DNA from: Sepiola atlantica
Taxonomy: Eukaryota > Mollusca > Cephalopoda > Sepiida > Sepiolidae
Assembly (NCBI GenBank): GCA_963556195.1
Contig: OY744520.1
Span: forward strand, 153,837,607 to 153,901,606
Length of the DNA stretch: 64,000 nt
Direction of reading: 5' to 3'
Part shown: positions 1-12,129 of the stretch, piece by piece
How the letters are laid out: each line of letters begins with the position of its first letter
Position numbering within the stretch: the first letter of the stretch is position 1
Translations under genes and position numbers: made by a program
Notes under the pieces: generated by a model
Told to the model about the DNA's origin: nothing
Databases searched by the model: none
The model's input: only the letters and a program-made list of their open reading frames with translations

Positions 1-1400
1 ATGATTTAATGATGTTATTTAATGATATTATGATTTAATAATGTTATTTAATGATATTATGATTTAGTGATGTTATTTAATGATATTATGATTTAATGAT
101 GTTATTTAATGATATTATGATTTAATGATGTTATTTAATGATATTATGATTTAATAATGTTATTTAATGATATTATGATTTAATAATGTTATTTAATGAT
201 ATTATGATTTAGTGATGTTATTTAATGATATTATGATTTAATAACGTTATTTAATGATATTATGATTTAATGATGTTATTTAATGATATTATGATTTAAT
301 AACGTTATTTAATGATATTATGATTTAATGATGTTATTTAATGATATTATGATTTAATAATGTTATTTAATGATATTATGATTTAATAATGTTATTTAAT
401 GATATTATGATTTAGTGATGTTATTTAATGATATTATGATTTAATGATGTTATTTAATGATATTATGATTTAATGATGTTATTTAATGATATTATGATTT
501 AGTGATGTTATTTAATGATATTATGATTTAATGATGTTATTTAATGATATTATGATTTAATGATGTTATTTAATGATATTATGATTTAATAATTTTATTT
601 AATGATATTATGATTTAATAATTTTATTTAATGATATTATGATTTAATAATGTTATTTAATGATATTATAATTTAATGATGTTATTTAATGATATTATAA
701 TTTAGTGATGTTATTTAATGATATTATGATTTAGTGATGTTATTTAATGATATTATGATTTAATGATGTTATTTAATGATATTATGATTTAATAATTTTA
801 TTTAATGATATTATGATTTAATAATGTTATTTAATGATATTATGATTTAATAATGTTATTTAATGATATTATGATTTAATGATGTTATTTAATGATATTA
901 TGATTTAATAATGTTATTTAATGATATTATGATTTAATGATGTTATTTAATGATATTATGATTTAATAATGTTATTTAATGATATTATGATTTAATGATG
1001 TTATTTAATTATATTATGATTTAATAATGTTATTTAATGATATTATGATTTAATGATGTTATTTAATGATATTATGATTTAATGATGTTATTTAATGATA
1101 TTATGATTTAATAATGTTATTTAATGATATTATGATTTAATGATGTTATTTAATGATATTATGATTTAATAATGTTATTTAATGATATTATGATTTAATG
1201 ATGTTATTTAATGATATTATGATTTAATGATGTTATTTAATGATATTATGATTTAATGATGTTATTTAATGATATTATGATTTAATGATATTATTTAATG
1301 ATATTATGATTTAGCGATGTTATGATTTAATGATGTTATTTAATGATATTATGATTTAATGAAATTTAATGATATTATGATTTAATAATGTTATTTAATG
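1..1400. repeat. 29-bp AT-rich minisatellite array (about 48 copies), open to the left
   Basis: The unit is 29 bp. It reads as ATG followed by two 13-bp half-units, ATTTAATGATGTT and ATTTAATGATATT, which differ by one base, so it looks like an old 13-mer duplication amplified as a dimer. Copies vary mainly in the first half-unit (AATGATG, AATAATG, AGTGATG, AATAACG, AATAATTTT). The phase is kept for more than 1.2 kb and breaks only near 1310-1370, close to the right edge, where units are shortened. The array starts before the window. No coding or CRISPR character. Confidence 0.95.
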
Positions 1401-2669
1401 GTTCTTAATAAGACAATAATACAATACAACTTTTTCAATTTTTAGCTATGGATTCCGTTTCCTCTTCAAATTTAGCGTAAAATGGTCTCCCTATTAAATA
1501 TTTCGACAGGTCTTGAGAGAAAAGAATCTCTTTACAAACGTCTTATCGGAGTTTCAATCAGTACGATCGTTTTACATGAAACCAACATAGTTGTTTATAT
1601 ATTCACCCATCTTTTTATGAATTAATTCCATATTATTAGCAAATAGTTGGATACTTTCCGCTAGCACATTTTTACTTTTTGCCTAAATGATTGTTGATTT
1701 TGCAAATCCAGGGTTCTTTTACGGATATTTAACAAAGAAATCATGCTTCACGTGTGTGACACCCGGTCAGAAATCTCTTACTTTCCTCTAAACGTTATTG
1801 TTATTATTTGTCAATATCTAATAGCAGGTACCATAAATACTATTGTGAGTGCATTTGGAATAATCTGTATTAGACAATAGTGTTAAAGAGTTCAATCAAT
1901 TTAACGCATTATTAGACAGTAGACACCATTACAATTCCGTAGGCTTTTGTTTTCTCTTCCTTTTCATGCATCTGTATTAAAAGTTTAATGCATTAGACAC
2001 ACAATGAATATTCCACTAAAGTTCTCTTATGTTGTGTTATCTATCCGGAAAGCGCCCAGTATTTTTACTAGTATACATAAAGTGTGGTATGTGTATATGT
2101 TTATCTATTTCTATGTATATGATTCACTCCTAAACTAATTAACCGATCATTATGCTAGGTGTAAGTGGTCATAATGTGGGATATATTTAGTTTACTATAG
2201 TTCTATGCAAAGAGGTAAACAGTGGGTAGAAACTCTTCGTGAAAATTAAGACACCCCCTATTATTGTGAAAATTTAAAAATAGGGATAATACATCAATTA
2301 ATAAATACTCCCCAAATTTCAGTTTCTTTGGAGTATTTTAAAAGGTTTAATGGGGGGGATTTATATATGACCACAACTTCCTATTTGAAAATACAAATAT
2401 TTCAAATTAACATTAAATTTAATCCATAATTATTAGACACCAATCAAGCAATTCATTCTTAAGACTTCTTGGACATAAGCATTAAATTTGAGACATTTTC
2501 CACAATCAAAATCAGGTAATGATTTCGATCAACATGGGAATAGAATTCTATACATGATGGTTTAGTAGTATTATATCTTGATTTTAATCTTCGTAAGATG
2601 AAAAAACATCAATGCAAAACTGTTCTGTTCAGGTAATTAATTTTACCCATCCTAAGACGGGTAATTTTC

Positions 2670-2671
<2 letters not shown>
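1401..2671. other. AT-rich non-coding stretch
   Basis: I see no gene-like reading frame, RNA gene or clear repeat boundary here. A short phrase at 2006-2030 recurs near 2833, so part of it belongs to a dispersed repeat. Confidence 0.6.

Positions 2672-2724
<53 letters not shown>
2672..2724. repeat. (TA)n microsatellite
   Basis: Pure alternating TA of about 53 bp. The IYIYIY reading frames over it are artefacts. Confidence 0.97.
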
Positions 2725-2726
<2 letters not shown>

Positions 2727-2809
2727 ACTTTTTGTTTCATTTTACTTACTTCAGTCGAAGTTCTCAAGAAATCAAGAGGCCCCTTTCTTGGAGCTAACAC
2801 TAGATTTCT

Positions 2810-3252
2810 GAATGGGATACATAGATGTTTGAATATTCCACTAAAGTTCTCTTTTACCTCTTAAACGTTGAGTTAATAGATAAGTAAAGAACATTAATTC
2901 TCCTCTCTCCAGTTGACCAGTGAACTATGTTATAGTATATATTTCTTGTGGTCTCTTGGTTTTACCGGATAACAGGGCAAGAATCCATCTAGTCTGGTGG
3001 AGTATCCAGCTAAGTACTGTTACTTGAGCTAACATTACTTGGAGAAGGTGCACCATTCCTCATATGAGCCAGTGTATAGTCGTGTCAAAGGGGATCTTAT
3101 TTGGGCTTCGAATCCAATGTTATTTTAATTATTTGGGCAGGGTTTACTTGTAGGGAGAAGTTTCCTAATGTCAGGTTGTCTTGACAAACCCTTGTACAGA
3201 CAGACCGAAGATACTCACGGATGGTGTCTAGTATGTAATTCAAACTCTCCTG

Positions 3253-3253
<1 letters not shown>
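2810..3253 (+). repeat. Dispersed repeat, copy 1 (unknown class)
   Basis: About 440 bp match the reverse complement of 13562-13995 over nearly the whole length. Shared phrases include the segment around 2950-3010 (TCTAGTCTGGTGGAGTATCC) and the segment around 3168-3230. Both copies end directly at a (TA)n tract on the same side of the element. No protein is encoded, so a non-autonomous element or a retroelement terminal part is likely. Confidence 0.75.

Positions 3254-3320
<67 letters not shown>
3254..3320. repeat. (TA)n microsatellite
   Basis: About 67 bp of TA directly abutting the end of the dispersed repeat at 2810-3253. Confidence 0.97.
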
Positions 3321-3323
<3 letters not shown>

Positions 3324-3799
3324 CGTGTGTACTGTTGTCAGCCGATTTCTAAGCATCTATGACAAACTGATTAGTCGTAGAGACGAGAAAACACGTGTCT
3401 ATGGATATAAATATAACTCAATTTCTGTGGATATGTGTGTGCGTTTGTGTGTGCCCTATAGAAAGTAAGGTTAGAATATCTAAAAAAAAAATCTAAAAGT
3501 GTATTCTTATGTAAAATTAACAGTGTAAACCGAATTTCTAAGTGCATCCCTAAAGGAGGCTATGGAGCAGATTTCGTCGGGTGAGGGGTTAGAGTTTTTC
3601 AGCCATAATTTAGAAAGAAAACACTATAATTTCAATGTAGTCCTCTTGGAAATGACTGTATTTTATTTATTCAACGTTTCTTACGCTTCTCTTCGGACTC
3701 GGGGGTCAAGAAACTCTGAAAGAGTGGGTTTTAGTAGTGATCTGAAGGCATCCTTAATTTTATTTGGGTGGTTTCAGAAGCGCTCTAAACAAGAGGAAT

Positions 3800-4470
3800 A
3801 AATGTCAGATTACAGTATTACATTTAGTAGTAATCCAAAAGTCTTCAACATCTTAGATAGAGCAAGTGTGTTTAAATGCAGTGTATCTCTGGAGAAATAA
3901 CTTATCTGTCTTTTGCTAACTCGGCGTTTCCCTGGAGCCATAATAGCAACAATACAGTATTATATTAAGTAAGTGGTATAGGTTAATCCAAAGTGCTCAA
4001 TATCTTAGATAGAGCAAGTGTGTTAACTCAGTGTTACCCGAGAGTTATCAATATCCTAGATCGAGCAACCCTACATAGAGCAGCTGTTTTAAAACGCCGC
4101 GTTGCCCGAGAGAAAGATTTTCACTGTATTTTGTTAGGCTGTTGTATACCAGTAAAGGTATTCTGCATTACTCGAGAGTCAGTGCTCAATATTCTAGATA
4201 GAACAAGTGTGTGTAGAAATACAGTAGTACATTTACTATGTGGTATATGTTTGACGGAGAAGGGAAGGCAAGAAACTAAGCGTTGCCCGAGAATACACTA
4301 AAATAAATATAGGTTTCATTATATTATTAAAGGGGAAAATAAAAACTGGGTGTTACCAGGGAAGAGAATGAATTAAAAAAATATAGATTTCATTATATTT
4401 TTGAGAAATGGAGGGAAGAGAAGCTTGGTGTTGACCGGAAGCAATAACTTTAAAACTGACTGTTCAGGTG
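3800..4470. repeat. Degenerate tandem region with GCGTTGCCCGAGA-like motifs
   Basis: Two motifs recur irregularly. One is a GCGTTGCCCGAGA-like box (near 3925, 4032, 4100, 4160, 4280, 4348 and 4425). The other is ATCTTAGATAGAGCAAGTGTG and variants (near 3848, 4000, 4050 and 4190). Spacing is uneven, about 60-130 bp, as in an old satellite. Related GGGCAACGCCGGGT boxes occur at 4866, 32085, 42187, 42578 and 42752. Confidence 0.6.
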
Positions 4471-4481
4471 AATAGCTTGCA

Positions 4482-4482
4482 T

Positions 4483-4556
<74 letters not shown>

Positions 4557-4577
4557 TGATGATGATGATGATGATGA

Positions 4578-4635
<58 letters not shown>

Positions 4636-4650
4636 TATTATTATTATTAT
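4482..4650. repeat. Compound (AAT)n-(GAT)n-(AAT)n-(ATT)n microsatellite
   Basis: Runs of AAT, an inner block of about eight GAT, AAT again, then ATT. The poly-Asn/Asp frame is an artefact. Confidence 0.95.
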
Positions 4651-4896
4651 TTTTTAATTTTTTAAATTTTTTCTCAATACATTAAAACAAGAGAAAGAGA
4701 GGTATGGGATGTTCGAAGGTGAAAAAGGAGTGGGAGGAGGAATATTAAAAGACGAAGAAAAGGGGATTAAAAGAAAGATAGATAGGCAGATTGAGAGAAG
4801 TAGAAGATAGGAGTTTTAATATAAAGATGTTACACACATTTTTTAACCTCTTCTATTTTGTTTTATGGCATCGGGCAACGCCGGGTTACCCTGCCA

Positions 4897-4897
<1 letters not shown>

Positions 4898-4962
<65 letters not shown>
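4898..4962. repeat. (TA)n microsatellite
   Basis: About 65 bp of TA, preceded by a GGGCAACGCCGGGTTACCC box at 4873-4891. Confidence 0.97.
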
Positions 4963-4965
<3 letters not shown>

Positions 4966-5046
4966 ATTATAAATAAATATTATTATCAAAATAAATCTAT
5001 ATACACATGTGTTTCATGCCAAACCTGCAATCGTCAGTATTGGAGG

Positions 5047-5135
5047 AGCCACTTTCTACCGGTCATACAGTTTGAACCTCGATACGAACGTCATGTTTGA
5101 CTCAGTAGCCGAGGCGCGTACCAATGCTCCAACGC
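5047..5135 (-). repeat. tRNA-derived SINE-like head
   Basis: On the minus strand the segment has a tRNA-like layout: a 5' part GGAGCATTGGTACGCGCC, then about 45 bp later a B-box-like CGAGGTTCAAACT. It does not fold into a clean tRNA, so it is read as a SINE head, not a tRNA gene. Confidence 0.35.
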
Positions 5136-5285
5136 ACATCGTCTAGAAATGGGAAGTAAATTAATATCTAAATAGCAAACATGGCGGCTATCCAGTAAGC
5201 AGTCGAGAGATAACTCAATAGGTGTGGCCCAGAGTTATGCATTTCGCAGAATAACGGCTTGTTGTCAACTTAACTAAAGTGCTCT

Positions 5286-5290
5286 ATCTT

Positions 5291-5367
<77 letters not shown>
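5286..5367. repeat. (TC)n then (TA)n microsatellite
   Basis: About 45 bp of TC run straight into about 33 bp of TA. Confidence 0.95.
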
Positions 5368-5370
<3 letters not shown>

Positions 5371-5629
5371 GTAAAAAGAATTAACTACTTTCAGCCTATT
5401 TACATAGTCGGTTCGTACACACCGTAAACGCGTATGTAAATTAGATAGCAAAATAATAGAACTCTTTACATCTATCTCATCCATAAGAATACTACAGATG
5501 TAAAGAGATTTATTATTTTTCGTGATCCACGAATAAGTCGTTTAACATGTATATCATAGTTTATGAATTTTCGAATGAAATCTAAATGAAACAAATTGTG
5601 GCAGTGGTTGTGACCCAACAAGTTAATTT

Positions 5630-5730
5630 AAGTCTCTCTGTCTCTGTTTCTTTCTCTCTGACTCTCTCTCTCTCTCTGTCTCTATCTGTCTTTCTGTTTC
5701 TGTCTTTCTGTCTGTCTGTCTGTCTGTCTA

Positions 5731-5782
<52 letters not shown>
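5630..5782. repeat. (TC)n/(TCTG)n/(TA)n compound microsatellite
   Basis: Pyrimidine-rich TC and TCTG repeats ending in a short TA run. Confidence 0.93.
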
Positions 5783-6770
5783 CAATGTTTTTTATATTTT
5801 ATCATGAAACAAAGTCAATGAAAAATACATGTTTGGTTTACGTCTGAAAAGGCGTCGAGTTTTAGTGACGTCAGATAGTCTGATGCTAGATCCGTTTGTG
5901 GTTCACTGAATTGCGGTACATAATCTTCATTTTGTTCAAATTTGTAAAAATATTAATTTCAAGCATAGAATACGGAAATTATATGTTAGATAAAATGATG
6001 GGAGTATAAAAATTATCGATCTCAAAATATTGATTCCCAGATGCCAACCTTATGATACAAATAGACTAGCGAACTGTGAGGTTGGTATACATAAAAAGAA
6101 TAACCTGATATCAAACGGTGTATTTCAAGGTATTAAGGTAGAGTGTCGGCATTTTCAAAAATAGCGTTAACATAATACGTTCCCCTCAATTTGGCATTGA
6201 CGACGTTACTGAGATATGAATAGAAATATAATGCTATCGGGTTGCTTTAATTTGTTTTACGGCGTATCAACACTTTCGAGCTATGTAAAACACAATGCCT
6301 ATTTATTGATCGAACTGCTGTTTTAGCTATATTTTTATGGATTTGAGTTCATACCCTTTCCAACTGTTTTAATGCTCTAATAAAGTAATAAATTCGACAG
6401 GATTTTAAAGCAGTTTGCCAATTCTATTGCCGACGTCACTACCCATTGTGCCACATCTTTGGTTCGTCGCTCTTACTGTAGATACACCCTTTTGATGTTA
6501 TTTTAATGCCGGATCACATTACCTATTTTTTGTAACCCAAGTATCATGATCTACAGAGAAAATAATAGGGATAAATCTCAACACGTATTAACATTGATAG
6601 TTAGATTTTACAGCACGTCAACAATCGTTGAGTCATTTTGGGCCAAAATCGTACATGTTTTTGTATACGATTGATTTGTAGATTACTTTGAAAGAAAATT
6701 GTTACATGAAGCAACTGATCATCCCAAATAGTTACCCATTTTAGTACTAGCCAGACTGAACGTTGCTCTA

Positions 6771-6776
<6 letters not shown>
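5783..6776. other. Non-coding stretch, nothing recognised
   Basis: No coding, RNA or repeat signal that I can support. Confidence 0.5.
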
Positions 6777-6828
<52 letters not shown>

Positions 6829-6829
6829 G
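6777..6829. repeat. (TC)n-(TA)n microsatellite
   Basis: About 25 bp of TC followed by about 28 bp of TA. Confidence 0.95.
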
Positions 6830-7145
6830 CATATATTATCAATTAGTTAAAATCAATAAAGTGCTCGATCGTAGATTCTTCAAAAGTTTATATATAGTAT
6901 TTTATCAAAAACTTCATTTGTTTACAAGTGCGGATTATCTGTTATGGAGGAACAACAAAAACCGGCAATTATGTTTCTTTCCCTGTTTATTCACTATTTT
7001 TCTGAAAATCTCCGACCGCTGAACGGTACTGAAGATTGGGTCTGACAATAATAAGACTGTTTCTATCCCAGAAACCGTATGTCAAGACCGATGAAATCCC
7101 GGTACACCAAACAGACACTGTAATGTATAGTTTTTAAGTAAAATA

Positions 7146-7148
<3 letters not shown>

Positions 7149-7183
<35 letters not shown>
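7149..7183. repeat. (TA)n microsatellite
   Basis: About 35 bp of TA. Confidence 0.95.
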
Positions 7184-7185
<2 letters not shown>

Positions 7186-7439
7186 GTGTGTTAAGACTGA
7201 TTATAATGAAATTGAAACTTCACACAGATTACCTTAAATGTTTCCGAAAATTCGAATAAATTCCAATCATCTCAACACAGTAACTGCATACGATTGCACG
7301 TTCTATAAATACATAATTTCAGCCATGTAAATTTTATTTTCATACAAGTGTCATTATTTTGTTCTTGCTTTATGAATTGCTTTCAAATCAGGCACACCGA
7401 TACCACAAACGACATTCACAGCAAGAACTCATCTCATTA

Positions 7440-7735
7440 CTACAATAGAAAGAAACTTTCCTTTCTTCTTTTATGTGTCTAGCGCCAGGCGGAACAGAGC
7501 TTCTTTTCAAGGCTTCTTGTTTTTGAAAACATTACTGCGGGACTGCTTCCATGCAGATTATAACATAGTCGTCTTCTAATCCGTCAACAAATACTTGTCA
7601 TAAACCGTCCCCATAAGCAATTAACAGTTAATTCCACTAATAATTTTCAATCCCCTCACAATATTCTTCATCTTTCAACTGACAATTATTCTATCTCTTT
7701 AATCTTTATCCTCGAGTGGCTTTCTGTTGCATACC
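7440..7735 (+). mobile_element. LINE 3' end fragment (same family as 46081-46625 and 55740-57030)
   Basis: The segment matches the 3' coding end and tail of the LINE at 55740-57030. It has a GGCGGAACAGAGCTTC stretch, a GCGGGACTGCTTCC stretch (compare GCTGGACTGCTTCC at 56831), then a tail with CATAAACCGTCCCCATAAG and CTCGAGTGGCTTT. The tail recurs on the minus strand at 40078-40240 and 25195-25330. The reading frame is broken. Confidence 0.6.
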
Positions 7736-7845
7736 TCCCGGAACGGGCCGTGGCATTTCTCCTTCCGTATACCCGTCCCGGAATGGGATGTGGCAGTTCT
7801 CGTTTTGTATACTCGTCCGGGAACGGGCCGTGGCAGTTCTCACTT
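7735..7845. repeat. 40-bp tandem repeat, three copies
   Basis: Units begin at 7741, 7781 and 7821. Each has GAAYGGG..GTGGCAGTTCT followed by a GTATACYCGTCC-type spacer. It is GC-rich compared with its surroundings. Confidence 0.85.
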
Positions 7846-8862
7846 AAGCAACTGGTCATTTTACACCAAAAAGGAATATGTTGCATACCTTTAATTCTCG
7901 TACCTTCTTCTTCTTCGTCGCGGATGGGTCGCCGTCTCAATGTCGTCTAGTGGTTGAATTCTTTCTTCGTTTCTGTACTGCCGTGAACAGCGCCGCTACA
8001 ACAAAAAGCTTCATGACTGACTCAGGATACAAACAATCTTTTAAACTTTCAATTCTGTTTATTTTAGGCGTTAGTTATCGTCGCCGCCGGAGATATTCAC
8101 TAACGTCGAGGGAGAGACCAAATTACTGCTTTGTCGTAATTACTTCCTACTTAAGTCCTTAGCCATTCGAGGAGGGGGGAAGGAAGAAATCTCTGCCTGT
8201 TTTCTCTTAGGGAATTTAAATCCCCTATTTCATTTGAAGACTACATAGAGAAGTCGACTGTTCGGCTCGCTTCCAAAACCCAGACTAAAAATCTCTGTTT
8301 CTCACACAAAAGCCTGTGACGTCACAGAGCCCATATCGCAGGTGCACATTGACCCTTGATCTGAGGTCTCGTCAACGTGGTGACCCTGTCAACGCTTGTG
8401 AGCTCCGACTGTGAGAATAGTTTATTTTGCACTCGACTGTACGGGTCCACCCGCACTAAATTGCGCAAGCCGAACCAAACGATTTCCAACACATACGCCC
8501 ACCTCAAGATGCGTCCGTTCTCGCAGGGCCATTATCCAACGTTTCGAGCATGAGACGTAGTAACTTGTTATTAAAAATGGATGGCAAAAATGGATTAAGA
8601 ATTGTCTTGAGGTAGTAATAGAATAGAATTCTTACTTTGCAGAAAATGGATTAACAGAATAGGATTAAGATAAAGCGTAAGCTAGCAAGTCAAAGCTGCA
8701 CATTTGAATGAACCAACGAATAGAAGGATGAACTATAAAGATTGATAGATAAAAGAGCTGACAGGTCGAACACAATTAGCCATATAGGTTCAAGTTGCTA
8801 TAGCTTCTTTGATGGTTATTTGATGTGTAGATTTAGCACCACAATGATGCGAGCAGATGAAA
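7846..8862. other. Non-coding stretch, nothing recognised
   Basis: Mixed composition with no frame or repeat I can defend. A CGAGGTCTCGTC-like area near 8360-8520 is GC-richer but has no recognised product. Confidence 0.5.
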
Positions 8863-9087
8863 CGTACGTATTTAGCACGAAACCGTATCTGATGACATTC
8901 AAACGCTGCACTATGTAAAACTTAAAAATAAACAAACGTACTTTCAAATTGACTTGGTCTCAGAAAAACATCTGAAAAGTACGCGTTTAACACGAAACCG
9001 TATCTGACGATATTGAAACGTTACACTTTGTCAAACCTAAAAACACACGTACTTTTAAATTGACCTGATCTTAGAATAACATTTTTC
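8863..9087. repeat. 111-bp tandem duplication
   Basis: The unit at 8863-8976 is repeated at 8977-9087. Shared phrases are GCACGAAACCGTATCTGA / ACACGAAACCGTATCTGA, a TTACACTTTGTCAAA-type middle and a closing TACTTTNAAATTGACNTG. Identity is roughly 80-85% by eye. Confidence 0.85.
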
Positions 9088-9754
9088 TGTGAAAAAATCT
9101 AAATGAATTCTTTCAGCTGTTAATATTATATACACTTGCAGATATGCTGGCTGTACAATATCAGGTCTACTTATTACAGACGGGGCGCATATCTGTTACC
9201 GACCAGCTGGGCATTTAATTACTCGAATTTATGGTGAGAAATATGATGACTTTTTAAAGTGACAATGATAAAAAAATAAAAATAAGATAACACGATCGGG
9301 TCTTTTTTTAATCTCTTGGCCTTGAGAACATGTCGTTTCTCTCCTTACTTTCTTCCCAAAATGTCTGTTCACAACACCGTGAGATACGGATTATTTGGAC
9401 ACCTTATAGAAAACTGGTCAGGAACAATCACATATTGTAAACTTATAGCCAATAGCATTAGCAAAAATGTAACCCCTGTTCGCATTTAGGAGTTATCTTA
9501 TACTACCGATATCGCTTGATTAACTGCTTACGATAGGTAACATCACGATTACACAAAAATGTAAAGCGTCCTTCTTGCGGTTCCACGTCACATAAAAACC
9601 AAAAACCAAAGTACATTTTCTGGACCTTTTTTCCCTCGAAGATATTGTTACGGTTTTGCTATAGTTAATTCTTCATCTCGGGTCACACAAGACTCGCACA
9701 AAGCTGCTCTGCATTTCTTTCCACAGAAAAATTTAACACACTCCTATCTTTATC
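9088..9754. other. Non-coding stretch, nothing recognised
   Basis: No supportable gene or repeat. Confidence 0.5.
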
Positions 9755-9990
9755 ATTAAAGACGAGTAGAAAGTGTACCTTGGGTTAACTTTCTACAGCC
9801 TCGTATCTCTCGCTTCTCTTATTGTGGCATTTAGTCCTCACATTCCATGAGCGATGTTTCTAACAAAGGGGGAAAAATTGCTGTTTTCTGGATCGGAATC
9901 TATCCATCTAACACTTATCGTTGGCTAGTTTTTGACCTTGAAGTAGTATTCCTTTTAGCTCCTTACATCAAGTGACTTTATGACTTGTCT
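9755..9990 (+). repeat. Dispersed repeat family B, copy 1
   Basis: Matches 45648-45880 along its length and 38812-38960 in part, all in the same orientation. Shared phrases are GAGTAGAAAGTG, CCTCACATTCCATGAGCGAT, GTTTCTAACAAAGGGGGAA and TGCTGTTTTCTG. No frame is conserved, so it is probably a non-autonomous retroelement. Confidence 0.8.
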
Positions 9991-10465
9991 AGAGCGACTT
10001 TCCCCCAAAAAAATATCTCATAGAGAGATTACAAACCTATTCCCCCCAAAATAGGAGGGACCCTCGCATAGTCACACAGAGAACAACTTAATTTACATGA
10101 CACTCAACCCCATTACTTCCAGTAGTACATATATTCTTACATATAACTCAACTTAATTGATAAAAAAGTAAAAAAAGTCCTATTTCCTTTTTATGGATGT
10201 GATGCGCGAATGCGGACCCCGCAATTATCTTTTGCTCCCTTTGCTCACGATGAAATATACTAATTCAACTACCCTGGGTAGTATAGTTTCAGAATATACA
10301 TAGCTATGCAGGGGGAGGTGTCGACGTCCAAAATTGTAGTAGATATTTGTGAACAAACAGACATGAAATACAATTGGCTAATAATTAATGTATTTTCAAA
10401 ATTTAAAGTGTATCTTTTAGAGAAACCCTTGCTTAATATTGCTCACCCAGGGTGGAATCTGAACT

Positions 10466-10924
10466 TTGATGTTGCGGACGGTTCGCTTCTTGTTTTTATC
10501 ATATAGTCCATGTGGTTGCAATCAGGCGAGTTGTGGGCCAGATATAAGGACTGGTGAAACTGTGGAAGTAGCTTTTGGGTTTTCGCGGAGGTGTGACACG
10601 AAGCTTAGCCATTATGTCAGACGTATGGATTTTCCGCAGCCACCCTCTAAAACCCAACTTTTAACAACAGTGCACAGCAACTGCATGTAGTCATCTAGAA
10701 TTGAGCTTGAGTCCATTTTCGAAAATGTGGGGTCGAATGAGGTGGTTTTAGCTGGAAACACACCCAAAGACTATAACAGTTTGAGGAAACTTGGTCTTCA
10801 TGACGCGCAGAATCCCGTGCGGACTATAAGCTGCCAACCTGTTGTTATGCACGATGCTGTTCGTTTTCGTACTACCTTTAAAGTCAAACCGGATCATTAC
10901 AAAGATACCTTCCATCAACCCTGA
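10466..10924 (+). other. Unrecognised frame of about 150 codons with one internal stop
   Basis: One reading frame stays open from 10466 to 10924 except for a single TAG at 10688. It is richer in GC than its surroundings, and its residue composition looks protein-like (for example PCGCNQASCGPD early and VKPDHYKDTFHQP at the end). A TTTTTATCATATAG tract ends at 10507 and could be a splice acceptor. I recognise no domain. It could be a decayed transposon protein, an exon or chance. No function is assigned. Confidence 0.2.
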
Positions 10925-11366
10925 AATAAAAACAAACCTCCTACCTAAATTACAGCTATATATATATATATATATTTATTATTTATTACCTACAGACATC
11001 GAAGTTTCATGCTTACACAATCTTCAGTGCTGGAAGCTAATTCCCGACGGTCGACGGGCGCGAACTCCGACTACAAATCGCCACTGATTCGCAACTCAGG
11101 AGAGTTATCGGTTGGTCACCAGAAATCAGCTCAGAATTTAGGAGGAATTTAACTTTGTAAATACCAAGTCGGCGAGTATTCACAGCAAGCGGCGAAGAGT
11201 GATCTAACAACAAAAAATCGTGTTGGATCACCTTTTACAAGTAAGCTACACACAAACGTTTCTGTGTAGCTTACTTGTTATAAGTATATTTTTATATTAC
11301 GAATAAGCTTTACACTTAATTGAGCACTGTTTAAGTAATAGTAAATACTGAAACACATATTTTATA

Positions 11367-11381
11367 CTATATATATATGAG

Positions 11382-11433
<52 letters not shown>

Positions 11434-11450
11434 TAGATAGATAAATAGAT

Positions 11451-11497
<47 letters not shown>
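11367..11497. repeat. (TA)n then (GATA)/(GA)n microsatellite
   Basis: TA runs, a short GATA-like bridge, then about 40 bp of GA. Confidence 0.95.
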
Positions 11498-11500
<3 letters not shown>

Positions 11501-12129
11501 AGATTTAATAATTAGAAAACATTCATTTTGTGTTTTTAACTTTGTTCTCTATTTTGAAATTACATAATAACGAATACACCTTTTTGGTCAGACAAAATAA
11601 ATATGAACAAAATGCTTCGTTTTTTTTCTATGGCATTTATTACATTCGAATTACGCATACTTTTAAGTAATAGCTGAGGTGAGTGGTAAGCGCAAACTAC
11701 AATTTACACTGAGAACACATCGCCTGCATGTTATACATTTGTTTATATATTTCGAAGACTTAACATGAACTCTTTGAAAAGGTTTCTCTCGATAAACAAA
11801 ATATCATTGACATTTCATATTTTACTTACGGAATTTGCCGAACTTTTAATTTGTTTATGTGATCTATGATCACCAACCTTCCTATTTTCATGTGAATCTG
11901 TTTGAATTGCCTAGGATCTATCACTGTTCTGGTCTTTCTGATGAAGGGGAGTCGTTTATAACAACATGTTTTAACTATCATTGCTTTTAACTTCCCAAGA
12001 AACACGTGTAAAGTTATTTTGTTTCAAATTGCTATTAAAGTATATAATGATATAACCCTCAGTTGTTTTGTATTTTTAACGGTTAATGCCATTTTTATGA
12101 CAGAAGACGGAAGAGAAAAAATTGCTCTC

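Noticed and set aside
1..1400. CRISPR-like regular array
   Set aside because: No unique spacers. The whole unit repeats, and the sequence is eukaryotic.
8890..9030. CTGATGA / CTGACGA followed closely by GAAAC in the 111-bp tandem duplication
   Set aside because: It looks like hammerhead boxes in a tandem satellite, but only four bases lie between the two boxes, so no stem II can form, and the first copy has CAAAC.
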